Below, one piece after another: positions 17,388 through 25,818 of a stretch of 29,038 nucleotides of DNA. The first letter of the stretch is position 1. The number at the start of each line of letters is the position of its first letter. Origin of the DNA: Colivivens sp964537205. Its GTDB lineage: Bacteria > Bacteroidota > Bacteroidia > Bacteroidales > Bacteroidaceae. Made by a program: the position numbers and the translations under genes. The DNA is taken from the NCBI GenBank assembly GCA_964537205.1, contig CAZHZH010000030.1, positions 1 through 29,038 of the forward strand, written 5' to 3'. The notes under the pieces were generated by a model. It did not search any database. It was not told the origin of the DNA and saw only the letters and a program-made list of their open reading frames with translations.

Positions 17388-18512
17388 CTACTTTCCACCT
17401 TTTGCCTTCATCTGGTTGATTGCCGGATTGGCGTACATTTCTATCATCTTCGAGCGCAGGTATGCGTAGTCAGGGTGTTCCATCTTCACCAACGAGAGCT
17501 GATGGTCGATATAAGAGTCAAACTTGGCCTTGTCCGCCTCAGACACTTCCATTCCCGCGGCGGCATAATTAGAAGGATACAGCCTGTAGTGCTTGTGTAT
17601 TTCCTTGTCGATATGGTCGGCGATCATCGGGAACAGGTCCGCCTTGGGCGTAAGAGGGTCGAGAGTGTCGAGCCAGTCGTTTATACAAGGCGCGGCATGA
17701 TAGTGTATGCGCCCTTTGTATCCGTAGATGCCCGTCTTCATGTTCTCCAGGTCGTCCCGTTGGCTTTTCTTGAAGCCTTCTATATCGCGTTTGTTCTGAA
17801 ATTCTTCCGCCTTGAGATAGTCGCACGAATCGTATTCGTAGGAAATGGCGAGCGGTACGATGTTCAGCGACTTCATGCTCGCTATCGCGTCGGCTCCTCC
17901 GCCCATCGCCATCATTTTCAGCACGCTGTCCTGCGTTCGGTCGTCGCTGTCCTTCGCCCTGCCTTCACGCTGTGCGATCCAGATGTTTCCATGTTTCTCC
18001 TCGATCACATAATGCATGTATCGCGACATCTTGGCTGACGCGAGCAACATCTGGCGCATTGTGAGAGTCCTCTGTACGATGAAGGACCGGTTGATTCTCA
18101 CCAAGTCCTTGATCCATGGATACACGAGCAGGTTGTCTCCTATGGCGATCTCCACGGTGTCGAGTCCCTTGTCCACGATGGTAAAGTCCAGCAGAGCTGA
18201 GTCGAGTACGATGTCCCTATGGTTGGATATGAATGTATAACCGTTGTGGCTGATGCTTGAGAAGTCTGAAGTCAGCCCGTCGCACGTATGCGCCAGGAGG
18301 TTTTTCAATACGGGGTAGATGCACGTCTTTTGGAACTCCAAGTTGGTTTTGCACGAGCGTATCATAGCCGCCACCTTTTCGAAAGGGACGCCCTTGTATA
18401 CGTAGGCCGTTACGGCCTTGAACTGTTCGTCGCCCAGCAGGCGGTCGTATGCCGCTGGCAGTTCTTCTGGGAGGAACGGCCGGATGTCATCAAACTCATG
18501 AATATCAGTCAT
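17388..18512 (-). CDS. PlsC-like glycerolipid acyltransferase
   Basis: 374 residues, about 120 longer than canonical PlsC. The acyltransferase motif is ISNHRDIVLDS (H98). Motif II is near LVRINRSFIVQR, motif III is IAQREGRAKDSDD and motif IV is VPLAISYEYDSCD. This fits a Bacteroidota family related to 1-acylglycerol-3-phosphate acyltransferases of phospholipid synthesis. The aspartates after H98 fall at +2 (D100) and +6 (D104) rather than the usual +5 of the HX4D motif. There are no strong membrane segments, so it is probably a peripheral cytoplasmic-face enzyme. It overlaps ddl by 8 nt (ATGACTGA), which indicates translational coupling. The acyl acceptor is not known. Confidence 0.82.
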   Translation of the reverse strand: MTDIHEFDDIRPFLPEELPAAYDRLLGDEQFKAVTAYVYKGVPFEKVAAMIRSCKTNLEFQKTCIYPVLKNLLAHTCDGLTSDFSSISHNGYTFISNHRDIVLDSALLDFTIVDKGLDTVEIAIGDNLLVYPWIKDLVRINRSFIVQRTLTMRQMLLASAKMSRYMHYVIEEKHGNIWIAQREGRAKDSDDRTQDSVLKMMAMGGGADAIASMKSLNIVPLAISYEYDSCDYLKAEEFQNKRDIEGFKKSQRDDLENMKTGIYGYKGRIHYHAAPCINDWLDTLDPLTPKADLFPMIADHIDKEIHKHYRLYPSNYAAAGMEVSEADKAKFDSYIDHQLSLVKMEHPDYAYLRSKMIEMYANPAINQMKAKGGK

Positions 18513-19509
18513 AGTCGTCTCCTATTTTTTCTTCAATGATTTCAGTTAATATGTCTTTCATTTCCAGTCCGTCGGCGCACGCCTGTTGCGGAATGAACGA
18601 CGTGGGGGTCATTCCCGGCGTGGCGTTTATTTCGAGAAGGTTTATGACATCGGTATCACCCGATTTTGTGATGATGTAGTCGACCCGCATGATGCCGCTC
18701 GCCCCCAATATCGAATATATAGCCTTCGTAAGCTTCTTCACACGTTGGGTCGTGTCGGCCGACAGGCGGGCGGGAGTGATTTCGGTTACTTGTCCGTTGT
18801 ATTTCGCGTCATAATCGAAGAACTCGTTCTTGCTCACCACCTCTGTTATTGGCAAGACGTGAATGTCGCCTGTCTTCTTCTTATAGACTCCGTTGGCTAT
18901 TTCAGTACCCTTCAATTCCGCCTCTATCATGACATCATCACCTTCACCTCGCGCAAATTCAACAGCCTTCTCAATATCTTCCTTCTTTGTACAGCGAGTG
19001 ACTCCGAAGCTGCTTCCCGACGCGTTTGGCTTTACAAAGCAGGGCAGTCCGAGCTTGTCCGCCACCTCGTCGGCCGGGATGGTCTGCCCCTTGCGTAGCA
19101 AGATGGAGTCGGATATCTTGATTCCGAATCCGTTCAGATAGTGGTTTAATGCGAACTTGTCGAATGTAAGAGCGGCGACAAACAGGCTGCAGCTTGAGTA
19201 TGGAATACGCAACAAGTCGAAATACCCCTGCAGAATGCCGTTTTCGCCTGGTGTGCCGTGAATGGTTATATAGGCGAAATCAGGGATAATCTTCCTGTCT
19301 TTCTCCACGAATGAGAAATCATGACGGTTCACGTCTGTATATGAGCCGTCTTTCAGGACGACCTTCCAATCAAGCCCCTTTATTTCTATTGTGTAGACTT
19401 CAAATTTATTCTTGTCCAACCATGACGCAATTCCTTCCGCACTGCGTAGTGACACGTCGTGTTCCGACGAATCGCCTCCTGCGACAATTGCAATGATTTT
19501 CTTCTTCAT
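18505..19509 (-). CDS. ddl: D-alanine--D-alanine ligase
   Basis: 334 residues, typical for Ddl. This cytoplasmic ATP-grasp enzyme joins two D-Ala to make the terminal dipeptide of the peptidoglycan stem. Visible motifs are the N-terminal VAGGDSSEHDVSLRSAEGI (the Glu binds the first D-Ala), FAYITIHGTPGENGILQGYF, the ATP-binding KPNASGSSFGV, and the Mg-binding C-terminus LLEINATPGMTPTSFIPQQA. The start lies 24 bp after the RluD gene. Its neighbours, a PASTA protein upstream and an acyltransferase downstream, put it in an envelope-biogenesis run. Confidence 0.97.
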   Translation of the reverse strand: MKKKIIAIVAGGDSSEHDVSLRSAEGIASWLDKNKFEVYTIEIKGLDWKVVLKDGSYTDVNRHDFSFVEKDRKIIPDFAYITIHGTPGENGILQGYFDLLRIPYSSCSLFVAALTFDKFALNHYLNGFGIKISDSILLRKGQTIPADEVADKLGLPCFVKPNASGSSFGVTRCTKKEDIEKAVEFARGEGDDVMIEAELKGTEIANGVYKKKTGDIHVLPITEVVSKNEFFDYDAKYNGQVTEITPARLSADTTQRVKKLTKAIYSILGASGIMRVDYIITKSGDTDVINLLEINATPGMTPTSFIPQQACADGLEMKDILTEIIEEKIGDDYD

Positions 19510-19533
19510 TATTTATATTGTTTTGTTTGCATC

Positions 19534-20625
19534 CTACGATGCCGTTACGTAATTCCTCCACTTGCGGACCAGTCCTTCCATATCGGCTGGAAGCTCCGAC
19601 GAGAACATCATCTCACGCCCTGTGCCCGGGTGTACAAAACCGAGGGTCTTCGCATGTAACGCCTGGCGCGGGCACGCCTTGAAACAGTTCTCCACAAACT
19701 GGGTGTACTTGCTCGACGTGGTACCTTTCAGAATCTTGTCGCCACCATATCGGTCGTCATTGAACAGTGTGTGTCCGATATGCTTCATGTGCACTCTGAT
19801 TTGATGCGTGCGTCCTGTTTCCAATATGCACTTGACCAAGGTGGTGTATCCGAAGCGCTCCAGCGTGTAATAATGGGTGACTGCAGGCTTGCCGCAGCCC
19901 GACAGGGGGTCGAAGACCGCCATTTGCAGTCTGTCCTTCGGATTACGTCCGATATTGCCTTCAATCCTCCCCTCGTCCTCCGCGATGTTGCCCCATACCA
20001 GCGCGTGGTACTCGCGCTTTGTCGTCTTGTTGAAGAACTGGCGTCCGAGCGAGGTTTTCGCGTCCGCTGTCTTCGCGATGACCAGCAATCCGCTTGTATC
20101 CTTGTCTATCCGATGCACCAATCCGATCTCCGGATTGTTTATATCATACTCAGGATGGTCCTTCAGATGCCAGGCAATGGCGTTCAACAGCGTTCCATGC
20201 CAGTTGCCGTGTCCGGGATGCACCACGAGTCCCGCCTGCTTGTTGACCACGATCAGCGAGTCGTCCTCATATACGATGTCAAGCGGAATATCCTCAGGAA
20301 GGATCTTTGTCTCGTTGTGCGGCCTGTCGAGCATCACCCTGACCACGTCGAACGGTTTGACCTTGTAGCTCCGCCTTACAGGCTTGTCGTTACACAGAAT
20401 GAAGCCCGCGTCGGCGGCCCGTCCGATGCGGTTGCGGGAGATGCCGGCAAGGTGGTCGAACAAGAACTTGTCCACCCTCATCGGACCCTGCCCGCCGTCC
20501 GCCACTATGCGATAGTGTTCATACAGCGCGCCAGACTCGTCGTATTCCTCCTCGTCCCTGTCTTCATACAGCGGATTCCCGAGGCTTTCATTATCTGTTT
20601 CTAACAATTCATCCATTCCCGGCAT
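19534..20625 (-). CDS. rluD: RluD-type 23S rRNA pseudouridine synthase
   Basis: 363 residues. An acidic N-terminal tail (residues 1-45, for example EDRDEEEYDE) precedes an S4 RNA-binding domain (~49-98, starting MRVDKFLFDHLAGISRNRIGR). The RluA/RluC/RluD catalytic domain follows, with HRIDKDTSGLLVIAK (catalytic D174), REYHALVWG and LETGRTHQIRVHM. E. coli RluD modifies helix 69 of 23S rRNA; this domain plan agrees, but RluC-like target choice is not excluded. A second in-frame ATG three codons in (MDELLE) could be the real start. It lies 48 bp after the PASTA gene. Confidence 0.92.
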   Translation of the reverse strand: MPGMDELLETDNESLGNPLYEDRDEEEYDESGALYEHYRIVADGGQGPMRVDKFLFDHLAGISRNRIGRAADAGFILCNDKPVRRSYKVKPFDVVRVMLDRPHNETKILPEDIPLDIVYEDDSLIVVNKQAGLVVHPGHGNWHGTLLNAIAWHLKDHPEYDINNPEIGLVHRIDKDTSGLLVIAKTADAKTSLGRQFFNKTTKREYHALVWGNIAEDEGRIEGNIGRNPKDRLQMAVFDPLSGCGKPAVTHYYTLERFGYTTLVKCILETGRTHQIRVHMKHIGHTLFNDDRYGGDKILKGTTSSKYTQFVENCFKACPRQALHAKTLGFVHPGTGREMMFSSELPADMEGLVRKWRNYVTAS

Positions 20626-20673
20626 GTTCTTGCCCTTTATACCATATTTTTATGATCCGCGCGTGTGCGGTCA

Positions 20674-21321
20674 CTACAACTGGACGTCAAAGTTGCTTTC
20701 GCTTATATCGCTGTCGAAATCATAATTCTCATTCCCGTCCTCAAAATAAAGCGAGTCTTCTTCGATTTCACCGGCTCCGACATACAGCGTGATCGCACGC
20801 TCCCTCGAAACCATCTCGTTCGCATGGACTTCCCTCCTGCCTTGCTTGATTTTCAAGACTTGGTCCTTGTCCGCCCCTTCGACATATTGCGGGGCCGTCA
20901 GTTTGAACCCCAACGCCTTCAAGGTGATTTCCGCCTCGCGGTACGAGCTGTTGCCCACGATGTCGGGCATCTTCACCAAGGGTTCGCCGTTAAGGTTAAT
21001 GGTGAGGTATACGATCCTGCCCCGCTTTATCAAGCTGCCAGCCTTCGGAGTCTGCTCAAGCACGCTGCCGGGCTTGGCCGACTTTTTGTAAGTAGAGTCA
21101 GCGATGATCGCCACAAAGCCTTCCGAGTCCAGCTTGCGCTCTGCCTCGTAATACTTCGAGCCTACGACCGACGGCACGCTCACCTTCTCGCCATGATTGG
21201 TGTATGCGTCCAACGTGTTGAATATTATAACGGGGATGCTCACCAATACAACGACCGCCAACAGCACGTTCAGCCAGAATATCGCTCCGCTCTTGCCTGT
21301 GAAATATTTCTTTAATCCCAT
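20674..21321 (-). CDS. Stand-alone PASTA domain membrane protein
   Basis: 215 residues. One transmembrane segment (residues ~14-36, FWLNVLLAVVVLVSIPVIIF) precedes two PASTA units: residues ~46-110 (VSVPSVVGSKYYEAERKLDSEGF...) and ~115-182 (VKMPDIVGNSSYREAEITLKALGF...). An acidic tail follows (EEDSLYFEDGNENYDFDSDI). PASTA domains bind peptidoglycan fragments or act as spacers in Ser/Thr kinases and PBPs. No kinase or transpeptidase domain is fused here. In Bacteroidales such proteins commonly sit before rluD and ddl, as here. It is probably a periplasmic peptidoglycan-linked factor. I see no good promoter in the 49 bp upstream, so it may depend on the upstream GH43-like gene or on a promoter inside it. 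Confidence 0.92.
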   Translation of the reverse strand: MGLKKYFTGKSGAIFWLNVLLAVVVLVSIPVIIFNTLDAYTNHGEKVSVPSVVGSKYYEAERKLDSEGFVAIIADSTYKKSAKPGSVLEQTPKAGSLIKRGRIVYLTINLNGEPLVKMPDIVGNSSYREAEITLKALGFKLTAPQYVEGADKDQVLKIKQGRREVHANEMVSRERAITLYVGAGEIEEDSLYFEDGNENYDFDSDISESNFDVQL

Positions 21322-21370
21322 TCTACCGATGTTTTTATGTTTTTCGGAACCATACAGCCCGTCATATCCG

Positions 21371-22414
21371 TTACTTCATGTACAGCCTTTCAAGCGTTTG
21401 CACTTCCTTTTTCGTGATAGGCACCACCGCTCCGTGTTTTGGCGAGCTGAAATTCGTGGTTTTCATCACGCCTTCATTGAACCTGCCTATCGACTTGTAG
21501 TTTGTGAAATCCTGTGTTTCTGTGAATCCGAAATTGTGCGGGCTGATGCCATAAACGTCGAACATCACAACCCACGTATCCGTACCTATGCGCCGCCAGG
21601 TGTTCGGAGCCTCATGCGCCGCCCGCTCACCATCATCGTAGTCGTCCACTTGCGCGTACCCGTATGTCAAATGGTCCGACACGGCGTGTTTCACGGTCGC
21701 ACGTCCCTCGTGCGACACATAATGGAGGTGGTACTTGCCCTTCCATTTCGCGATGTCGCCATCTATCACCGAATACTTGTAATCGGGAGCGTGGAACAAC
21801 ACCTCTGGTTTCGACAGGAGCTTGTTGAAGTCGTCATTCACGTACACATAGTACAGACTGTTCACCCCGTTGCCCATTCTCATCGTGTAATATATCATTA
21901 TCTCGCCCTTCTCGTCGTCGTAGACCATCTCCGGAGCCCAGACACAGCCTATTTCCTTGTATTCGGGCGCGATTTGCGTGAAATCGATGTTCGCACGGCT
22001 CCAATACTCAAGGTCAAAAGATTTCATCAATACCAAGCCGCGGTTGTTCCCCCATCCATATTTCGCTCCGTCCCGTTCCCATTCCGTGTCCCTGTAGCCC
22101 GCCTGCTTGGCGAATATGTTGAGGTCTGTCATGGCGAGGTAGAACGCACCATCGGGTCCGCGGAAGATGTGCGGATCGCGAATGCCCTTTTGTTCCGCTA
22201 TCGTATCGCCGGCGAAAACCGGGTTGCCGTTGTTCAACGCCGTGAATGTGTAGCCGTCGTATGATATGGCCATGTGAAGTCCGTGGTCGGCGTCGAGGTG
22301 GTAGACCATCAAGTAAGCCACAAGGTCTTTTTCCTTTGGCAATTTCTTTTTTTTCTTGCCGTCGGCCGGCATAAGCGCCAACAGTGCCAGAACAATGATC
22401 AGTAGTTTTTTCAT
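21371..22414 (-). CDS. Secreted GH43-like glycoside hydrolase (five-bladed propeller)
   Basis: 347 residues from the ATG at 22414, chosen because it opens a signal peptide (MKKLLIIVLALLALMPADG); five codons upstream give an alternative ATG at 22429. A KKKKK run follows the cleavage region. The mature part shows GH43/clan-F features: IRDPHIFRGPDGAFYLAMTD (D80, the presumed base), GCVWAPEMVYDDEKGEIMIYY (WAPE, E162) and SVIDGDIAKWKGKYHLHY. In canonical GH43 enzymes the last site is a Glu (as in IEGP) acting as acid; here it reads IDGD. The fold call is firm but activity is uncertain. It has its own promoter and lies 49 bp upstream of the PASTA gene. Confidence 0.85.
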   Translation of the reverse strand: MKKLLIIVLALLALMPADGKKKKKLPKEKDLVAYLMVYHLDADHGLHMAISYDGYTFTALNNGNPVFAGDTIAEQKGIRDPHIFRGPDGAFYLAMTDLNIFAKQAGYRDTEWERDGAKYGWGNNRGLVLMKSFDLEYWSRANIDFTQIAPEYKEIGCVWAPEMVYDDEKGEIMIYYTMRMGNGVNSLYYVYVNDDFNKLLSKPEVLFHAPDYKYSVIDGDIAKWKGKYHLHYVSHEGRATVKHAVSDHLTYGYAQVDDYDDGERAAHEAPNTWRRIGTDTWVVMFDVYGISPHNFGFTETQDFTNYKSIGRFNEGVMKTTNFSSPKHGAVVPITKKEVQTLERLYMK

Positions 22415-22757
22415 TTCGTGTATACGCATGTCTCAATTATAGCGCGCCATTAATTTGCCGCAAAGTTACAACAATAATCCCAACCCTGCAAACAAAATGG
22501 CAGAATTATCCCCAATATGCGCCGTGCCGCACCACCCTCGGGCATGTACAAGTGGTTGCACGTATGCGTACTTGCCGGCTGTTTTCCTTCTGCAAAGACA
22601 CACACGCCCAAGCTTCACGAGACTTCCCCGATGCTTTTTCCCGATGGATTCGCACAGGAAGACAAACGTTTGATGCCGATGCCCGTGATGTGGCAGACAT
22701 CCGCACCCTTGTGGTAAGGTAGGTTACAGATATTAACGTGTTCCAAGCGTGTTTTTT
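22415..22757. other. Intergenic region, 343 bp
   Basis: This lies between the 3' end of the HTCS gene and the GH43-like gene, both on the minus strand. Apart from the promoter at 22461-22492 I see no convincing gene, RNA or strong terminator. A T-run (A-run on the minus strand) at 22752-22759 overlaps the HTCS stop but has no stem before it. Short open frames on both strands across 22455-22848 lack start context and family resemblance. The part from about 22510 to 22700 is more GC-rich than typical for an intergenic region here, and could be decayed coding sequence. Confidence 0.4.
22461..22492 (-). promoter_or_regulatory. Promoter for the GH43-like gene
   Basis: On the minus strand, 22468-22461 reads TAACTTTG (-7 element) and 22492-22489 reads TTTG (-33 element), with 20 bp between them. 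The predicted leader is about 40 nt before the ATG at 22414. Confidence 0.7.
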
Positions 22758-25622
22758 TTACTTTTGCATGCGGACAAACTGCGTGGGAGTCACACCAAGA
22801 ACAGAACGGAATGCGCGGACGAAGCTGGAATAATCCACGAATCCGCATTCATCGGCAACCTCATTGAAACTCATCTCAGGACGATTGGCAAGCATCTGTT
22901 TCGCCTTATCCACCTTTATCCGTTGGATATATTGTACAGGGGTCATTCCGGTCAAAGCCAATAGTTTGCGATACAATTGACTATAACTTATGTACATGCA
23001 CGAAGCAACAGTACTCACATTTATAGATTCTCCACTTCCGACCATAAGATAAACGGTATCAGTAAGGCGTTTCATGAAATGTACATCCAGAACATTTCGG
23101 TTGTCGGAAGTCGACATTTCATTATCTTCATTAGGCAATTCAGACTCTCCTCCATTATTGGTAAGTGCCTGCCCGGAGAACTTCTCACGCAACAATTTGC
23201 GTTGTTCCAATAACTTCCTAACACGTATCAACAATTCATCACTACTAAATGGTTTTGTCAGGTATGCGTCGGCACCAGCCTCAAGTCCCTTTATCTTATC
23301 AGACTCTGTAACCTTTGCAGTGACAATAATGACAGGAATATGACAAGTCAGTTCATCGGTGCGAATCTGATGGCACAGTTCCAATCCATCCAGCTTTGGC
23401 ATCATAAGGTCAGAAAGAATGATATCGGGTAACTTTTCCCGTGCTATCTCCAATCCGCGCTCACCATCAGACGCATACGACACATCGTATGCGCTATCAA
23501 GACACCGTGCGATGTAAGCTGCGACATCAGCGTTATCCTCTACGATAAGTACGCTCGGCTTACCGGCACTTGCACTATCTGCAGGGACAAACTCAAAATC
23601 ATCAGACGATTCATCGTAATCAGTCATCTCATGTTTTACCGATGCCATATCTATTGCCTTGGCGTGCTCGTGGCGTATTGGTAATGTTATATGAAACACA
23701 GTACCTTGCTGCTCCTTACTATCTACTGTAATAACACCGCCAAGAGACTTGACTATTTGACTGACAAGGGCAAGTCCGACACCAGTTCCAATATTGCCTC
23801 CATTATCAGTTTGATAGAACGGTTCGAATATATGCGGAAGGCTCTTGGCAGGTATGCCTTGTCCCGTATCTGACACGTCAATAAACAGTTTGTCCGCTCC
23901 TGCCTCAATCAGAATTTCTATTTTTCCGCCGGCAGGAGTGAACTTAAAAGAGTTTGACAGCAAATTACTGACCACCTTATTTATATATTCGGGAATAAAA
24001 TCGGTTTCTATATTCTTCTCATGTGAAGTGAAAAGCAAATCGACATTGCGTGAATCCGCATAACTTTGGAAGCTCTCTGCAATCATCTCGATATAAGCCA
24101 CTATGTTGCCGCTGCGCCAATTAGGAATTCCTATTTCGGAGCGCACCTTGGAAATATCAAGCAGTTGGTTGATCAGATGTAAAATGTGATTGCCTTGTCG
24201 TTCAATTGTTCGCCCCATTTCCTTTGCGTCTTCAGTAGTGAAACTGTCATGCTGTAAATCACGACTTAATCCAAGTATGACAGTTAACGGAGTACGGAAC
24301 TCATGCGTAATGTTTGTGAAAAACGTTTCACGAACTGCGTTTAATTGTTTCAACGCCTCATGGCTGCGCATACGCAACTGGCGGTTACGAATCAGCAATA
24401 CTATGACTCCAACAAGCAGAAGGGCTATGACAGCGAACACCACATAACCAATGTGCCTTGCTGAGCGTTCACGACTCAATTCATCATTGGCTGCGTTTAT
24501 TTTTCTTGATTGTTGTCCACGTTCAATATTATATGTAGCACTCTGCATGCGGTTCACCTTCTCCATGTCAATCAAACTGTCTTGCAAAGCAGTGGCATAC
24601 TCATGATCCGTTAAAGCGCCTCTCCAATCGCCGAGCTCTTTATGAAGCTTATAATATAATGTGTATATTTCCGCCTGGTGTTCTATACTACGGATCTTCT
24701 CGGCTTTGCCTTTCGCGTCATTGAGGTACGCCTCAGTCTTCACATAATCATGCATCGCAAGATACACTCCGGCAAGAGCGATAAGAGAATTCAACGTATG
24801 CCACTCATCTTTCGAGTCCTCCATGAGGTTGTATGACTTGGTATATTCTATAAGAGCCTTCTCATACTCATGGGCCGTCTCGTACAGATTGCCATAATAA
24901 GTATGGCACAGTGCCACTCCAAGCATATTTCCATCTTGCTGATTCAGCTCCATCGACTTACGGTAATAAATCCATGCACTGTCGATTTCCCCGCGTTCCT
25001 CAAAGACAGAACCTATGTTGGCATAGTTAATCGCTTGTCCGGTAAGGCTGTGCAAAGCGGTTTCTCCTGCGAGCGCAAGACGAAGTGTACTGTCTGCGAG
25101 ATGCCAATTGCCAACCGTAATATAAACGTTGGCAAGTCCGTTGAGTGAGACGACCCTGTTTTTTCTTGCGGTAAATGAGGTGTCAGAGCATTCGTCTGCC
25201 ATTGTCAGAGCGTTCCTATGGTATTGTTGGGCGGCATCGAGCGTGCCTATGCGTCGATAATCAGTACCTATATTGTTCAATGCTTGAACAATTTCAAGGG
25301 TATCGTTAATTTGCTCTGCGAGAGTAAGCCCTTCGCCATGCCTGCGCAACGCCTCGTCGAATAAGTTCACATTTCTAAGTTGCTTTCCCCATTCACGCAA
25401 CGTCACAATCTCACCTACAACATTATTCTCATCCTTCATGACATGATACAGGCTGTCGAGTGCGGGAATGCCCCTCACTGATTTTACTATACTGTCTGCC
25501 TCCTGCCGTTGCTCGATAGTGACCAACGGCGCCCTGTTATCCGAACACGATGCGAGCATACAAACAATACATAGAGTTGACCAAACCCTTTTTATCATAA
25601 AACGATCTACTTTCTTATACAT
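22758..25622 (-). CDS. Hybrid two-component system regulator (TPR sensor, histidine kinase, receiver, AraC output)
   Basis: 954 residues. The N-terminus has a lipoprotein-like signal (CIVCMLASCSD). A second ATG at 25598 gives a more compact signal peptide (MIKRVWSTLCIVCMLASC) and may be the true start. Residues ~70-390 are TPR repeats, replacing the beta-propeller seen in polysaccharide-sensing HTCS. A transmembrane segment (VVFAVIALLLVGVIVLLI, ~398-415) precedes a HisKA domain (HEFRTPL, H440) and HATPase_c (NLLSNSFKFTP, DTGQGIP, GTGVGLALV). The receiver (VLIVEDNADVAAYI; phospho-acceptor D738 in SDLMMPKLDG; TKPF) leads to an AraC-type helix-turn-helix at ~850-954 (FNEVADECGFVDYSSFVRAF). All phosphorelay residues are present. 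It should sense a periplasmic cue and act on DNA. The divergent BspA-like gene with direct repeats in its promoter is the likely target. Confidence 0.95.
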   Translation of the reverse strand: MYKKVDRFMIKRVWSTLCIVCMLASCSDNRAPLVTIEQRQEADSIVKSVRGIPALDSLYHVMKDENNVVGEIVTLREWGKQLRNVNLFDEALRRHGEGLTLAEQINDTLEIVQALNNIGTDYRRIGTLDAAQQYHRNALTMADECSDTSFTARKNRVVSLNGLANVYITVGNWHLADSTLRLALAGETALHSLTGQAINYANIGSVFEERGEIDSAWIYYRKSMELNQQDGNMLGVALCHTYYGNLYETAHEYEKALIEYTKSYNLMEDSKDEWHTLNSLIALAGVYLAMHDYVKTEAYLNDAKGKAEKIRSIEHQAEIYTLYYKLHKELGDWRGALTDHEYATALQDSLIDMEKVNRMQSATYNIERGQQSRKINAANDELSRERSARHIGYVVFAVIALLLVGVIVLLIRNRQLRMRSHEALKQLNAVRETFFTNITHEFRTPLTVILGLSRDLQHDSFTTEDAKEMGRTIERQGNHILHLINQLLDISKVRSEIGIPNWRSGNIVAYIEMIAESFQSYADSRNVDLLFTSHEKNIETDFIPEYINKVVSNLLSNSFKFTPAGGKIEILIEAGADKLFIDVSDTGQGIPAKSLPHIFEPFYQTDNGGNIGTGVGLALVSQIVKSLGGVITVDSKEQQGTVFHITLPIRHEHAKAIDMASVKHEMTDYDESSDDFEFVPADSASAGKPSVLIVEDNADVAAYIARCLDSAYDVSYASDGERGLEIAREKLPDIILSDLMMPKLDGLELCHQIRTDELTCHIPVIIVTAKVTESDKIKGLEAGADAYLTKPFSSDELLIRVRKLLEQRKLLREKFSGQALTNNGGESELPNEDNEMSTSDNRNVLDVHFMKRLTDTVYLMVGSGESINVSTVASCMYISYSQLYRKLLALTGMTPVQYIQRIKVDKAKQMLANRPEMSFNEVADECGFVDYSSFVRAFRSVLGVTPTQFVRMQK

Positions 25623-25640
25623 TGCACCCTATAATGACAA

Positions 25641-25672
25641 CAAAGTTAGCCATTCTTCTTCAATTAGCCAAA
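25641..25672 (-). promoter_or_regulatory. Promoter for the HTCS gene
   Basis: On the minus strand, 25648-25641 reads TAACTTTG and 25672-25669 reads TTTG, with 20 bp between. Transcription would start near 25634, leaving a leader of about 12 nt to the ATG at 25622 or 36 nt to the ATG at 25598. Confidence 0.75.
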
Positions 25673-25777
25673 TGTTTTTGTGCATTTGCAACTTTTTATT
25701 AATTATTAGACCTGTCATAAAGCGAGGTACGCTGCATACTGGAAAATTCAATGCTTAATAACAATTCATGATGAAAT

Positions 25778-25812
25778 GAAAGATTATACAAGAACTTTGA
25801 AAGATTTTGCAA
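25778..25812 (+). promoter_or_regulatory. Candidate AraC-type operator: two direct repeats 21 bp apart
   Basis: GAAAGATTATACAA at 25778-25791 and GAAAGATTTTGCAA at 25799-25812 match at 12 of 14 positions, and a shared T precedes both. The starts are 21 bp apart, two helical turns, which is the classic spacing of paired AraC-family half-sites. The second half-site ends where the -33 element of the BspA-like promoter should be. The adjacent HTCS has an AraC-type output domain. Binding itself is inferred. Confidence 0.6.
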
Positions 25813-25818
25813 TGTAGC

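Noticed and set aside
19771..20604. 277-codon open frame on the plus strand opposite rluD
   Set aside because: It is a shadow of a clearly identified pseudouridine synthase, with no motifs of its own.
21197..22264. 355-codon open frame on the plus strand opposite the GH43-like gene
   Set aside because: The minus-strand protein has a signal peptide and recognisable GH43 motifs; the antisense frame has no family features and runs across the PASTA gene start.
22506..22848. Short open frames between the HTCS and GH43-like genes as possible small genes
   Set aside because: They overlap each other and the HTCS end, and show no signal peptide, domain or start context.
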